Positions 32,721 to 43,954 are shown, numbered from the stretch's first letter. The stretch is 64,000 nucleotides of DNA from Diaporthe sp. PMI_573 (GCA_021399435.1 JAJTUP010000137.1:48871-112870); one strand, 5' to 3'. Notes: generated by a model not told the origin, from the letters alone. Program-made: numbers and translations.

Positions 32721-33644
32721 CTGGTTTCTGCAAGCTTTGCTTGTCGTGGGACCGAATGTATTGGCGGTACAGCTCTTCGCCGTCGCCGAGATTGCTCAAA
32801 GGCGACTTCGCGCGAGTGAATGTGTAGGTATCTCTCACCGCTGATGCTGTGCGATCTGGATCTTGTCGCGAGTTGCGGCGTCTCTGCGTAACGAGCTTGG
32901 AGTTCTTGGGTTTTGCCTCACCGGTCTATGGTAGCTGACCGTGGGTAGGCTGGATGATATCACAGAGATGGGATGATCGCTGTTGTCAGGGCCGCATCAC
33001 TGAAAGTCGCCAAAGCGTAACGAGTTTCTGCTGGAGGGTAAGGCGTGTAAGGCAATTGGCTCTGGAGGAGAAGCGGTCTGGATATCTGGTTCCGTATGCG
33101 GGTTCAAGGCAAACTGCCGATTAAGGCCGCCGAACTGTTGGGCAGAGCTTGAGGCTTTGGTGGGGGGTAACGTCTCAGGCTGTGGAGCGCAGTAGGGCAT
33201 TGGCTGGATTCAGTCTGCCTGATTTGGGATCGAAAAGCGGGGCCTTGGTTGTAGGAGTGCGAAGACGTCTTTGGGGACCAGGGGATCTGCACAGGTGGTA
33301 GATTGAGTAGAAGCTGAAATACAGGGCCAGGCAACCTGTGATGGATGGGATCGTTTTTAGCTGACCAGCCCCATGTGCACAAATTTATTTTGACTATAGG
33401 CCCACCATACAATCTATCTCGCGTTGCGTGCCCTCCCCGCCACTGCCACCCTCGGTGCCGCCGTCGCCGACCTCGCTGCAACCACAAAAAACGATATTTG
33501 ACTAGAACGATTTGTGACCAAGCCAGCCGAAGTTTCCAGGTGTATTGTACATTGACCCTATTAACATATGCCGAAAGAAGATGCCGTCTCTGCAAAGCAA
33601 GTTCGTCATGTATTGTACCCGACCTCCATGTGGTAAAGCAAATC
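32721..33644. other. Intergenic, nothing recognised
   Basis: Only shadow frames. A plus frame opening near 33345 leads into the LINE remnant at 33645, but its first part looks non-coding. Confidence 0.45.
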
Positions 33645-33800
33645 CGGGATGCTGTGCCTGTGTCTGTGTCTCAACGCCTAAATAGATGCCTCCTTCTAGC
33701 CTCGGAGGAGATGAAAGAGGCAGTGGTCAAATGCGCAACGTTAGCGACGGAACACGGATCCGATCATCGGGCGATTGAAACGGTCTTTGACTCTTCATGT
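33645..33800 (+). pseudogene. LINE endonuclease remnant
   Basis: A plus frame reads [20 protein letters not shown] followed by TVFD, closely resembling the end of the Tad1 endonuclease (HGSDHR motif) seen at 560-540 on the minus strand. Sequence on either side does not continue the protein in a single frame. It is a short, dead fragment of a second LINE. Confidence 0.65.
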
Positions 33801-33889
33801 CGCCCGGAGAGTCGCCTCGATCCCGAAGAAGCTTCAATTCAAAGACGACTTGCTCGCCAAATAAACCGTTCTCCCGAGCGTTCGTAGGG

Positions 33890-34690
33890 GGCGTCTGCGG
33901 GATTAACTCGACGGGTCCAGCGGATGGTGACGTCAACCTCTTCAGCATTCTCATTCGCAGCTCCAATCGCTGTGTCGACAAGAGGTCTTCACTGTGAATT
34001 CGGGTTGCAAAATCCACCATGTTTTGCTTCCATGGTAGATGACCGAAGTATGATGCGGAGATACACACCTCGACAACAGCCACCCGGAGCTTACCATCGA
34101 GTTCGAGTTCGGGTAGATATGAGAGCACAGTTGCTAACGTAGGAAGCATAGCCTTGCATCGGGAAGCACTGGAATCTAATTTCAGCAAGTAAAGGACCTT
34201 CAAGACATGGGCACCTTACCATAGTACTTGAATAGGATATCTTGGAAACGACTTGCAGACAGCCTGTAGCGCAGCCAATTTCCATGCAGCAGAAAATTGC
34301 AGATATGATGAAATTGCTGGATTTATCACCAGGACTCCGGTGTCGACCATTAGAAGGTGACCAAGTCGCAGTAGTTCGTTGACGGCTTTGCTCCATTGGT
34401 CGGTCAGCAATTCCGGGACTGGTAAGTCAACCAGCCTTAACTCGCCATCTTCGCCCCACGAGAACGCGTGGGAGAAAAATGATTCGTGGATCCTGCCACC
34501 TGCGGCGTGTATGATGGAAAGAATGCCCTGAGCATTGGACGAGCAACCCAGGAGGGATTTTGACTGGTCTGGTAAGGCAAGGCAGAGAGGTGCGGCACCT
34601 GTGGGCGATGCCGGCGGAATCCTGCGCTGATTCCGTTGCAGTTAGGAACCCAGCGCTTCACACAAGTTAGCACGCTGTCACAAGCAGGAG
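33890..34690 (-). pseudogene. Decayed gene fragment, possibly a STAND/NLR-type protein
   Basis: On the minus strand a frame from about 34640 to 34216 reads GAAPLCLALPDQSKSLLG..., WGEDGELRLVDLPVPELLTD, and AVNELLRLGHLLMVDTGVLV; after a short break (stop near 34215) it resumes as LKVLYLLKLDSSASRC and GKLRVAVVEVCISASYFG. The ELLRLGHLLMVDTGVLVINP block resembles the winged-helix region after the nucleotide-binding domain of fungal STAND proteins, but I cannot see a P-loop and the family is not certain. Confidence 0.35.
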
Positions 34691-35446
34691 ATAAGGCTAC
34701 GGCCGAATGTACGAAGATCAATATCATGCTTCGGCCGAGGGAAGGGATGATGGTGAAGGCTCTCCTGTTCCCGTCTGTCTAGCCAGCAATGAATATCTAG
34801 GCCTTGTCCTTCTTTCTCATGATTATTTAACCAACCCGCCCCACCAACGTAAAGCTCTGTGCCCCCTGGGACGATGGCTTGTCCGTCGCATGAGCCGTGT
34901 TTTTTGACCAGAAAGTCGGCGTTCCCAGCTTGCACCCAAATGAAGTACTGGCGCCAGTAGATAGTCTGCCCATCCAATCACCCACTTGGGTCGAGAGGCT
35001 TGATCTGGAGAGGCTGATTACAATTGAGCTTCAGAGCGCCGTCGCCATCACGTTATGGGCCGAGGGGGTGAAATGTACCATATCGAGCAAACAACTGCAG
35101 TCGTGAGGGATGTCGGGACTGCTGGGCGCGTCACCATTATTGCATATGCAAGTACCACAGGGTTCGCCGTTCTGGTGTGCCAATTTCACCAGCCAACTGT
35201 ACATGCCCCTCAGGTACTACCCCTCATCACATCACATCACATGCAGGCATTGGTTGGCTTTCGGAGTCGAACGTAGCCTTCGATGTGAAGCCGAACTCAT
35301 CCGCGAAGCACGACTAGGATGTCTTGTCCAGGCTGGAGCTCCTCCTCTAGCAGCGCAGGGTTCAGCACACCGACGATGGCCCACGAGCCCATCTCTATTA
35401 ATGAAGTCGGCCCCGACCAGATACTAGTTACAGGGTGGTTACTTCT
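34691..35446. other. Intergenic, nothing recognised
   Basis: Short anonymous frames only; a small CATCACATCACATCACATG run lies near 35225. Confidence 0.45.
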
Positions 35447-35832
35447 TGGGTCTGTATGTCCCAACGGTACTCATCTCCTGCTGTGGGCGAGATCCTGAAG
35501 TGGCCAATCCTTAAGAATGCGCCATCCTGGTCAAGCTTATCAGGCACCAGGATCAGTCCGACTGCGGATTTCCAAGAGCTGTAACCTAGGAGGAATACCG
35601 GTAGTCGGCCTCTGAAGTACCGCCACCCATGTCATAGTAGATGGTAGCTCCCCAGTCGTTGTCGAGCCTCCAAGGATGGGGTACAGGCCGAGGCGGTTTC
35701 TTAAACGTTGCTAGCTTGCCCTCGAGAGTAAGACGACCGCTATCGACTTGCCCAAAGGCAAACTCCTCGTTCTCCAGCTGGGCAAAGATTGCTTGAGGGC
35801 AGATCAGGATCTGAACATTCCGTGCTATGTTA
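35447..35832 (-). pseudogene. Frameshifted protein fragment, possibly the C-terminal region of a HET-type protein
   Basis: The minus strand reads QILICPQAIFAQLENEEFAF, then ATFKKPPRPVPHPWRLDNDW, ending RYSS-stop at about 35595; a shifted frame continues LGYSSWKSAVGLILVPDKL and FLRIGHFRISPTAGDEYRW. The style matches C-terminal parts of fungal HET proteins, which follow the HET domain. I cannot say whether it belonged to the interrupted HET gene at 26048. It is broken by at least one frameshift. Confidence 0.35.
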
Positions 35833-36134
35833 CGATTGATACCTAACTACATTGTGATTCCAGTGCGTCTAGCCACCCATCTTATAACCTGACCTGCCCA
35901 TCCCTCATGGATCTCGATGCACGCTGGCCTGAGCGAGGCTCAGCCCTGACTTGGGCGCCATATGGGCCTGAGCGGTGCTGCGGTGCCTTTCGCCGATACT
36001 ACGGTGCCCTTCACCGGGCCTCCGACGGGCCCGAAGTGCTGCCTTCCAACAGAGAAGCTTAACGGCCATCTGGGAAGAGAAGTAGAAGAACAAGGCTCAT
36101 GGGGCAGATTCTAATGACGCTTCAGCAGCTGGGA
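35833..36134. other. Intergenic, nothing recognised
   Basis: Contains a small degenerate duplication (GGTGCCTTTCGCC and GGTGCCCTTCACC near 35986-36015); no gene. Confidence 0.45.
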
Positions 36135-37301
36135 CTAGTAGTGCCTTGGACTATTGAGGTCCGGGAAGTCGGACACGCCGTCGACGAACGCGACCTCTCT
36201 GCTCTTAGGGAATAGGTCAATGTAGGCCGGATTCTTTTCGGCCGTCTCTCGCTTCTTTGCCTCCATAAATAGCCAGAGCTGGGTGCCCTTGGGCGACGAA
36301 ACGTCCATCTGCTTGGCCAGGTCGACCAGCTGGTCCTTTGTGATTTTCCTCAATTCTTCGACAAGCCGCTCGGCTAGACCCTCGGCGTTAGCGCGTCTTT
36401 CAAAGGGAGAGGAAATGAGAGGGACGGGGGATACATACGTTTGAAGAAATCATAGGTTCGTCTGTAGAGTGATTCCCACGCCCACGCGTGGTAATCGTCG
36501 AGGGTTTGGATTTTTTTGTCGCTGGTCTTGATGCAGGCCTCTCTGTACTTTTCAAGCTCCTCGGGGCTGAGCTGTTCCACCATGCCGGGGGCCTCTTTTA
36601 TGAATTCGACCATGAACTGGGCCGCCTCTAGGCACGAGTGTTTGGGACACTCGACGTAAACGCGGACGGCGGACTGTTGAGGGCCAACTTCCAAACACAT
36701 GCCAGCGACATATCCAAGGCCGTTCTCGGTGCGCAATCTGTCGAACGCTTTTGTCTGAAGGATCTGGACCAGGAGTGTTGGGGCAGCAATATGCTTGGCC
36801 TGACGGCTAGCGGCAAAGAACATGATGGCATTCACGTAGCTGTTTTCGTTCTTGGGGTCGACCATGACTCGCTTGAAGAGGTTGATGCGGCCCGGGGTCG
36901 GTAGCCTGGCTCGGCGTCGTGGCGGCTCCTCACCGTGTCGCCAGCTGAGCTCCAGCTTTTCTTGGCAGACGGGCCACAGTTCCATCGCCTCCGCCTCGGT
37001 TACGTCGCCGCTGATGAGGAACTGGAAATGCGTTGTGTTGAAGATCCTGGCTCCCCACTCCCGCAAATCGTCAAACGTGGTGGCTTGCAGCGCCGCTTCT
37101 TCTTGCTCAAGCGAAAAGCCATGCTCCGAGGTGAGCAGGTCGAGATGGCGGTTGCTGTGGCTCGAAGGGTTGTTAAACCTTGCGCTCTGAATCTGCTGAA
37201 GGAAATCTTCCTTGATTGTATCGAAGTCGGCTTCCGTCGGCTGGTGGTGCCGCCAGGCTGGAAGAAACTCCATCACCATGGCTAGGAGTACGTCCTTGAA
37301 C
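36135..37301 (-). pseudogene. M16 zinc metallopeptidase (insulinase-like), C-terminal fragment
   Basis: Exon 37301-36439, intron 36374-36438 (GTATGT, CTAAC, TAG), exon 36373-36135 with a native stop. The joined product reads FKDVLLAMVMEFLPAW..., then LLTSEHGFSLEQEEAALQAT, NENSYVNAIMFFAA, DRLRTENGLGYVAGM and finally the basic YIDLFPKSREVAF tail, typical of the C-terminal half of insulin-degrading enzyme/Ste23-like peptidases (usually about 1,000 residues). The catalytic HXXEH motif lies in the missing N-terminal half, so this piece is inactive. The 5' break coincides exactly with the terminus of hAT E copy 2 at 37302. The retained intron argues against a retrocopy. Confidence 0.85.
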
Positions 37302-38729
37302 TAGTGATGTTGTACAGTTTGTACAACCTTGTTGTACGTACGTACGTACAGGAAGAAAATGTACGTACATGTACTATGTACGTACGACTGAGCCCACTAT
37401 ATTCCAAATCAGGTAATTTATGGGTCATGCCGTACAAGTACTCGCCAAAAAAGATGGCCCCTGCCAAAGCTGACGCTGCCTTCATTTGGCGACAGTTTAT
37501 CGACCTCGGCCGCTCGAACCCCAAGAAAAGCAAGCGATACAGATGCCGTCACTGCCAGAAGGATTTTGCAGCGACCTCTGTTGGGAGGCCGAAAGAGCAC
37601 CTCGCTGCGTGTGACAAATGGCAAGCTACGCAGCGACAAGAGCGCCAAGCTCGAGATAACGCCGGCTATCTTCCCTCATATTCTGAAGCTGTACAAAAGA
37701 AGATAACGGAGGTCGGAATTCAGCATATCTCTCAGGACGAGAGCCGCAGTTTCGCCTATGATGCCGCCGCTGCTGTAATCGCCGGCGGTCGCCCCTTCAG
37801 CCTCTTCGAGAGCCGTCGTTGGCGTTATTTCTTCACTCGCATCAAGCCTGGCTGGAAGCCCCCTAGCCGTGCCGTCATCACGCGAATTCTTCCCGAGTTC
37901 TATCAGGAAATCTGCCCTCCGGCCTGATACAACAGGTCCAAACTCGAAACTTCCGCCTAGCGTCTTTGCACGCGTACAAGAATATTTGCAGAAACAGCTG
38001 GAAAATGACGACGAGTATCACCGTGCCCTCTCCGAATTCACACACTTCCGAATGCGTACAGGCGGCCCAGACGGCTTATTCAATAAGCACAGCGCTGTAT
38101 ACGACGATGGTTTCAGGCCAGCAATGGCGTGGCAGTGCCTCCTCAACCAGGGCTCGATTCTGGCTAGAGTAGCTGTGAAGGTAATGAACACGCTTGCAAA
38201 CTCCGTACCTTCAGAACGAAGTTTCTCTGCTATCAGGTTCATACACACGAAAGCTCGAAATCGCCTTACGCCCATGCACGCGGACATGCAGGCCTTCATT
38301 TTTATGAATGATCGCGTATTAGATCGCCTTAAGGATCAGAAGTACGCGCATAAAAAGCGCTGGGCGGATCTTGAGGAGAAGGACTGGCTGGAACTTGAAG
38401 ATTCGTACCTCGAGTTGTTTGTGAATGCGCAGGGCAAGAAGGTCTGGATGGATGGTGTGATGGCCTCTGCCAATGGAGATTTCGAGTGGGAAGGTGTCTT
38501 ACAGTCGACAGGTGATATATTGGGGGTTGGTACTGAAGTGGAATCAGTGGTTGGAGACTAGAGTGACAGGAGACCAGGACCGTATGAATGCTCGTACTCA
38601 ACTATTGCCTAAAAAGGAAGGAGGAAATTTGTATGGTACAATTTTGTACGTACAGAAAAGTTGTACGTACGTACAGCTACCCAAAATACAGTACGTACGT
38701 ACGTACGTGTACAGAAAAATGCATCACTA
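37302..38729 (+). mobile_element. hAT family E, copy 2, internally deleted
   Basis: Termini TAGTGATG (37302) and CATCACTA (to 38729) match copy 1. The flanking octamers are CCTTGAAC and GCCTCTGC, so there is no target-site duplication. The left neighbour is the M16 gene and the right neighbour a hAT B transposase. The interior lacks about 1 kb relative to copy 1. Confidence 0.92.
37440..38561 (+). pseudogene. hAT family E transposase with a large internal deletion
   Basis: The frame starts MAPAKADAAF at 37453 with the BED finger intact (CRHCQKDF) and runs to PEFYQEI; it then jumps to what in copy 1 is the IADALRPDTTGPNSKLPPSV region, out of frame, giving a stop (CPPA). The second half is open to the native end VESVVGD. 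The catalytic Asp blocks and the intron are in the deleted part. A further roughly 70-base difference from copy 1 lies just before the start codon. The junction (GAAATCT/GCCCTCCGG) shares one base or none. Confidence 0.9.
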
Positions 38730-40206
38730 GCCTCTGCATCGGACTTCTGGCAACTCAACCGGCATGATCCAAAAGAACAAGCCATCGCCAACAGTATGAT
38801 CAAACACTTCGATCGCGGGCACTTTCAGAGGCTCCTTGTCAACTGGATTGTCGATTCCAACCTCTCCTTCCGTCAGGCGGAAAATCCTCAATTGCGTTCT
38901 ATTTTCAAATACCTAAACCCATCAGTTGCAGTCAGAGACGCCCATATCTCGAGGCAGACGATACGGCGAATAGCTGTACGACAGTTCGAGGCACACAAGG
39001 ACGGAGTGAAAGAGGCCTTGCGGGCAGCACCTGGCCAGGTTCATATCGCTTTCGACGGCACAAGGACGAGAAATCGCCATACTCTATACGGGATAACGGC
39101 GGTATATCGAGATAGCAGCAATCAACCCCAGAAGGTCGTGCTTGGTTTGCCAGAGTTAATCAATCGCCATACCGGCGAACACATTGCTACTGAGATGCTC
39201 GACATCATTCGCTTTTTCGATCTAGAAGATAAGGTCGGATATTTTACACTTGACAACGCGGGTAATAACGATACTGCCATGGCAATTATCGGCGGTCAAC
39301 TCGGCTTCAACCATCTCCATCGCCGCGCCCGCTGCGTTGGGCATATCATTAACCTGGTGGTAAAAGCTCTACTGTTTGGAAAGGACGTTGAGGCATTTGA
39401 CGAATCTATCGAGAAAGGAGAGCTATTGGCGCGCGCGGCGCACGACGAATGGATGAAGAAAGGCCCCGTTGGAAAGGTTCACAACTGGGTTGTATGGGTG
39501 CATCGATCAGATGTATTGACCAACTTGCTCAAGCAGTTGCAACAAGACTCTATCGATGCATCTACTGATCCTGAGGTTCAGAAGCTCCGTCCGCTCGAAG
39601 TCATCCTCGACAACGACACCCGTTGGTTATCACGATACTACATGATCAAACGGGCGCTCAAGTTGCAGCCTTTTTACGAAGAGTTCATGCTAAAGGCAAA
39701 GAAGGTATTCCAGGAAGCCCGTAAAGGCCAGACTGGGATCAAAATACCTGCTTGCCTCGAAGCCAAGAGCATGATTAACGACAACGACTGGGAGGTCCTC
39801 CGAGCCTTTGACGGTATCCTCGACGACTTTCACGTTGTGATCAAGGTCCTTCAAGGCGATGGTCAAGTCCGCAAACGCCGGTTTGGTACCAACGAGGCGT
39901 TTGGCCGTATGACGGATGTGCTCGAGGCATTCGAATTCTTACTTGGCAAGCTAGAAATGGCGAAAGCACTTATCAAGGACTACCCAGAGCCTGAGCACTT
40001 CGCTGTCAATGTGAATTTAGGCTGGGCAAAGCTTGATAAGTATTACAGGTACCTCAAAGAGTCGCCTGTTTATTACGCCGCCACTGCCTTAAACCCAGCA
40101 CTGCGGTGGGGATACTTCGAAGACGTTTGGAAGGAGGAGCATCCAGACTGGATTGACGAAGCAAGGGAGCTTGTTCAGAGCCTCTGGGTCTCTGAATACC
40201 GCGAGT
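38730..40206 (+). pseudogene. hAT family B transposase, truncated at both ends
   Basis: It starts without its own ATG (ASASDFWQLNRHDPKEQAIA) immediately after hAT E and is open for about 490 codons. Core motifs: QVHIAFDGTRTRNRH, TLDNAGNNDTAM, RCVGHIINLVVKAL, VILDNDTRWLS and EHFAVNVNLGWAKL. It stops being hAT B at EYRES (40206), where the hAT A terminus begins, so the zinc finger and the C-terminal hATC block are both missing. No hAT B terminus was found in the window. It is related to families A and C. Confidence 0.9.
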
Positions 40207-43200
40207 CAGAGACCCAAACAACTCAACCAACTCAACGGACGACCTATATTGAGTGAATTGGCTTAGTAATCGCCGACCTCTCGTTGAGTTGATCAACTGA
40301 ACGCTTTCGTTGAATGGATTGACGTTGAGTTGGTGTGAGGGAACGATCATGTGACTTTCATACTTTATGAATAGTCTCACTTTATGAATATTGTGTAAAT
40401 AGCTTAAGTCGGAGTTTTCCTTAGGCGTCTCTTTCTTTACTCGTAAACAATCATTTTACCCAAGTCACACTCGACCTCGTTCGTGCTCTTGTCCTGTCAC
40501 AGTTGGCCTAGTTGACGAGATATTCGCGACATGCTCCACCAGTTATTCCCACCCATTCTCCTCTTCTTCCAGCTCTCCCGCTCGGCCGAGAAATGACGCC
40601 ATTGACTCTCTTGCGCCCGCCTCGCTTCTGGCGCTGCTCTCGACCTCGATTTGCGTGGGAACGAACAGAGGATCCAGGTCGTCGATTATCTTGGCTTGTA
40701 GCCACGAACGCAGCACTAGACACATCCCGATTATATCGACTTTGAGGCGGCTGCGCAGGGGAGTCACCAATCGACCTGCGGCAGAAAAGAGCCTCTCGCA
40801 CTCGGCTGACATCGGCTGGATCGTGAGGAAATCAAGAGCCATTCGAGAGAGGCGGGGATATTGAGCTCGGTTATCCTGCCAATATGCGCTGGGGTCTCGA
40901 ATATGGGTGTCTGTTGGAACCCAGCTTTGTTGCCACGCCTCGTACTCGTCCCTCAGGGACTCAGGAGTCGCAGAAGACCTCATCCTCGCTGGCGTAGTCG
41001 TAGGCGTCGATAACCGGCTTGATGGCTCGTATCGTGACTGTTCGCAGTATTCCTCGAAGGCATTTTGGTACTTCCTTCGCCGTTTAGCAACGGGCTCATT
41101 TCCCGGGCTCAATACCACCTCGAGGTTGCGATATTCGGTCTCCCATACCTCCTGAACCATCTCTTTCGCAGTTGCGATCCAATTCGGATGTTTTCCCCAG
41201 TGTTCTTCGAACCAACACCATCGATACGCAGGGTGGAGAGCCAACGCCACGTAATATATTGGTGTCTCGTCGAGAATTGTGTAGTATTTGTTGAGCTTCT
41301 GCCACCCTAGGTTGATGTTGATCCTGAAGTGTTCGGGATCAGGATAATCCGCCGCGACTGCCTTGTACTCCTCCAGTTTTGCCATTAGGAATTCGAAGCC
41401 TTGGATGACATCCCAGATATTTCCGTACGAGCCGACCCACCCTCTCTTCCGTTTGCGTTGAATACCGTCTCCCTCAAGGGTTTTGACGGTGACCTCGTAG
41501 AATCCAAGGATCGTAGCGAGGTGTTCGAGGACGTCCCAGTCCTTGTCTGAAAGCTGGTTTTCGGATAGGCAAATTCGCGGTTGAACAGCCGACCTCCTCA
41601 TCAGGCCCGTCTTTTTCGACCTGTTGTCCTGCTCCCAAGCTTGTTTGTGTTTAAGAATCATCACATCGAGGTAAGGACGGAGTTTGATCGCGCGGCGGAT
41701 CATATAGAGCTGGGACAGCCATCTGGTATCGTTATCGACGACGATGTTCAGAGGCTTCCTCGCTCGAACTCTCGGGTCGATAGATTGGTCCATATCAGCC
41801 TGCTGAACACCTCGAAGAAGGTAACTCAGCACATCAGATCTGTCGATGTCAACAACGAGGTTGTGGAGCTTCCCGACTGGCCCTCTCCTCCTCCAAAGAT
41901 CGTGTTCAGTTTCAGATAACGCTGCTGCGCCGGAGAGCTGATTCTCAAATGCCTCTGGATTGGAGCCAAAAAGCAATGTTTTGGCAGAGAGGTTGAGTAT
42001 GTGGCCAAAGCATCGACCTCTGCGCTTGCGTCCATCGAAGCCCAACTCTCCTCCGATCACAGCCATTGCTGAATCGTTGTTTTCGGCGTTATCAAGCGTG
42101 AAATACCCGATCTTATTCTTTATACCATATGAATCGATAATCTCGAGGACTTCTGCTGCAATATTTGTGCCAGAATGGCGAGTAGAGACCTCGGGTACTC
42201 CAAGGACGATTTTGCGGGGCTTGTTTTTCTCGTCTTGGAAGAAGCACATAATCCCATATAACGCGTGCCGATTTCCGGACCTCCAGCCATCAAAAGAGAC
42301 GTGAATCAGGCCGGGAGAGCTCTGGAGGACCTCCATAACCTTCGTCTTGTGCTGTTCGTATGATGCCACGATTTTCCTGCGAATAGATGTTGCGGAAAGA
42401 TTGGCGTCACAGAGCTTCACGCAAGGGTTCAGATATGCGAAAATCTTCCTGAGCTTGTCATGTTCTGCCGTTTCGAACGAGAGGTTGGCCTCCACGATCC
42501 ATTCCATTAGAAGTCGTTGGAACTGCTTCTTGTCGAAGTTCTTGATGAAGCCATTCGCAATTGCCTGTTCTCTAGGCTTATTGGTATCAAGTTTCATCAA
42601 CTCGGCGATGGTTGACTGTCCCTTGGCATTCCGGCCCTCTGCTCTTAGCTGCGAGGCTGATTTTGTCTTCCCTTCAGGCGCACAAATCCTGTGGTCGTCA
42701 TAGAGGTGGTTTAGGGTATTTTGGATGCCCGTTGTTGTGAAGGTCTTTGGCTTAAGAGTGTTCTTGCGGATGCAAATTTTGCAAACCCACTTCCTGTCGT
42801 TGCCTTTCTGGATATCGTACCCATACTCCCAGGCCCAGGAATTAGTATCTCTAACCCTTTGAGACCAGGTGAAGCCGGGGAAACGGCGCCAAAGAGATTC
42901 TTCATATTGCCGCTCTTTGGTAGTGGAATCTGGCGAGGTGGACTTAGAACGTCGAGCTGGCGAGAATGGCGTGAAAGTTGTAGAAGGCGCTGGAGACGAC
43001 CTAAAATTTCCATCATCGTCAACAGCAGTGATGGCGTCAGAATCTGATAGAATACTCATCCTGAGCTAGTTACGCAATGCAATCGGTGTAGCTGTTGAAA
43101 TCGATGTGGAAGTTACAAGCAGAATTGAGGGTAAAAGGAGGTGGCGGCCAGGGAAATTAGGTGATCTGCCTTACGTACAAGCCACACATAGCCTTAGTTA

Positions 43201-43418
43201 CGGGGTCGCTGTTAGGATTTATACCAGTCCGCAGTTACAGTCACTAACAGTGGCTAGTAGACCCACTTTATATCAACGAAATCAACGAGATCCACCAATT
43301 TCAAGGTAATATTGAGTTGGGCAGCTTACTAATAAAGTCCTCCATTGAGTTGGTTGAGTTGGCCGTTGATCAACGAGTTGATCAACTCGTTGATTACGTT
43401 GAGTTGTTTGGGTCTCTG
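40207..43418 (-). mobile_element. hAT family A, copy 2, full length
   Basis: Termini CAGAGACCCAAACAACTC (40207) and the mirrored GAGTTGTTTGGGTCTCTG (to 43418) enclose 3,212 bp. The arms hold repeated GTTGAGTTG/CAACTCAAC and GTTGATCAAC motifs. The flanking octamers CCGCGAGT (40199-40206) and CCTGTGAT (43419-43426) do not match. The transposase is uninterrupted, so this copy could be autonomous. Confidence 0.93.
40543..43059 (-). CDS. hAT family A transposase, intact
   Basis: An uninterrupted 838-residue frame starting MSILSDSDAITAVDDD. Roughly residues 55-125 form a BED-like finger (WAWEYGYDI...KWVCKICIRKN...LNHLYDDH). The RNase H-fold core follows: first Asp in HVSFDGWRSGNRH (about 245), LDNAENNDSAM, RCFGHILNLSAK, then VVDNDTRWLSQ. 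The hATC dimerisation block (ALDFLTIQPMSAECERLFSAAG) lies near residues 730-755. Length and order are normal for fungal hAT transposases. It would cut at the element ends and leave 8-bp duplications. Copy 1 at 6558 is a broken near-identical relative. Confidence 0.95.
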   Translation of the reverse strand: MSILSDSDAITAVDDDGNFRSSPAPSTTFTPFSPARRSKSTSPDSTTKERQYEESLWRRFPGFTWSQRVRDTNSWAWEYGYDIQKGNDRKWVCKICIRKNTLKPKTFTTTGIQNTLNHLYDDHRICAPEGKTKSASQLRAEGRNAKGQSTIAELMKLDTNKPREQAIANGFIKNFDKKQFQRLLMEWIVEANLSFETAEHDKLRKIFAYLNPCVKLCDANLSATSIRRKIVASYEQHKTKVMEVLQSSPGLIHVSFDGWRSGNRHALYGIMCFFQDEKNKPRKIVLGVPEVSTRHSGTNIAAEVLEIIDSYGIKNKIGYFTLDNAENNDSAMAVIGGELGFDGRKRRGRCFGHILNLSAKTLLFGSNPEAFENQLSGAAALSETEHDLWRRRGPVGKLHNLVVDIDRSDVLSYLLRGVQQADMDQSIDPRVRARKPLNIVVDNDTRWLSQLYMIRRAIKLRPYLDVMILKHKQAWEQDNRSKKTGLMRRSAVQPRICLSENQLSDKDWDVLEHLATILGFYEVTVKTLEGDGIQRKRKRGWVGSYGNIWDVIQGFEFLMAKLEEYKAVAADYPDPEHFRININLGWQKLNKYYTILDETPIYYVALALHPAYRWCWFEEHWGKHPNWIATAKEMVQEVWETEYRNLEVVLSPGNEPVAKRRRKYQNAFEEYCEQSRYEPSSRLSTPTTTPARMRSSATPESLRDEYEAWQQSWVPTDTHIRDPSAYWQDNRAQYPRLSRMALDFLTIQPMSAECERLFSAAGRLVTPLRSRLKVDIIGMCLVLRSWLQAKIIDDLDPLFVPTQIEVESSARSEAGARESMASFLGRAGELEEEENGWE

Positions 43419-43534
43419 CCTGTGATCGACCAAGTCTCCTTCTGTATATCTCATCTACCTCATCGTCCTCTAGCCAACTAGACGAAGAACTGCCAGTTGT
43501 AACCCTGGGCAGCCCATTTCGCTCTGCTTCCCCA

Positions 43535-43954
43535 TCAACTGGGGCTGCATTTAAACTCAACGCCAAGACCGAATTGACAATGCCTGTTAGGTATAAAAAG
43601 CCTTACCCGCTTGCAGTAGACTTCTTTGGAGATAAATCGTAGTGTCCTAAATGCAGCAGGGCTGTCGATTCTTCGAGATGGCGTGACAATTCGGACCTCT
43701 GACAAAACCCTGTGGATCTTGCCGATGGGAAGAGAGATTGTGCCGTTTGCGATTTGCGCGACTAGAGGAGTTGCTGAGAATGACTCGCGGTTGTCGAAGA
43801 ATAGAAGTCGATCTCGGCCATACACGAATGGAGTCTGATGTTTGACCTGTGCTGCAATTTGATCGCGTACAATACGATAGGTTGACTGCTTGTCGGTTCC
43901 CAAGACGCGAACAACGCCATAGTCCCGCAAAGAGTCAGCATGCGAGAAACTCAT
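43535..43954 (-). CDS. Hypothetical protein fragment next to hAT A
   Basis: A 139-codon frame, MSFSHADSLRDYGVVRVLGTD to a stop, with convincing protein composition (YGRDRLLFFDNRESFSATPLV). A second minus frame at 43566-43419 (PVDGEAERNGLPRV, then SSSSSWLEDDEVDEIYRRRL) may be its next exon; a GTAAGG, CTAAC and AG are present between them, but I could not make the phase fit. That second part is cut by the hAT A terminus at 43418. The family is unknown. Confidence 0.35.
   Translation of the reverse strand: MSFSHADSLRDYGVVRVLGTDKQSTYRIVRDQIAAQVKHQTPFVYGRDRLLFFDNRESFSATPLVAQIANGTISLPIGKIHRVLSEVRIVTPSRRIDSPAAFRTLRFISKEVYCKRVRLFIPNRHCQFGLGVEFKCSPS

Noticed and set aside
36374..37279. A short complete M16-like gene starting at MVMEFLPAW (37279)
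   Set aside because: The frame is open further upstream (FKDVLLAMV) right to the hAT terminus, and the zinc-binding half is missing, so it is a truncated fragment.
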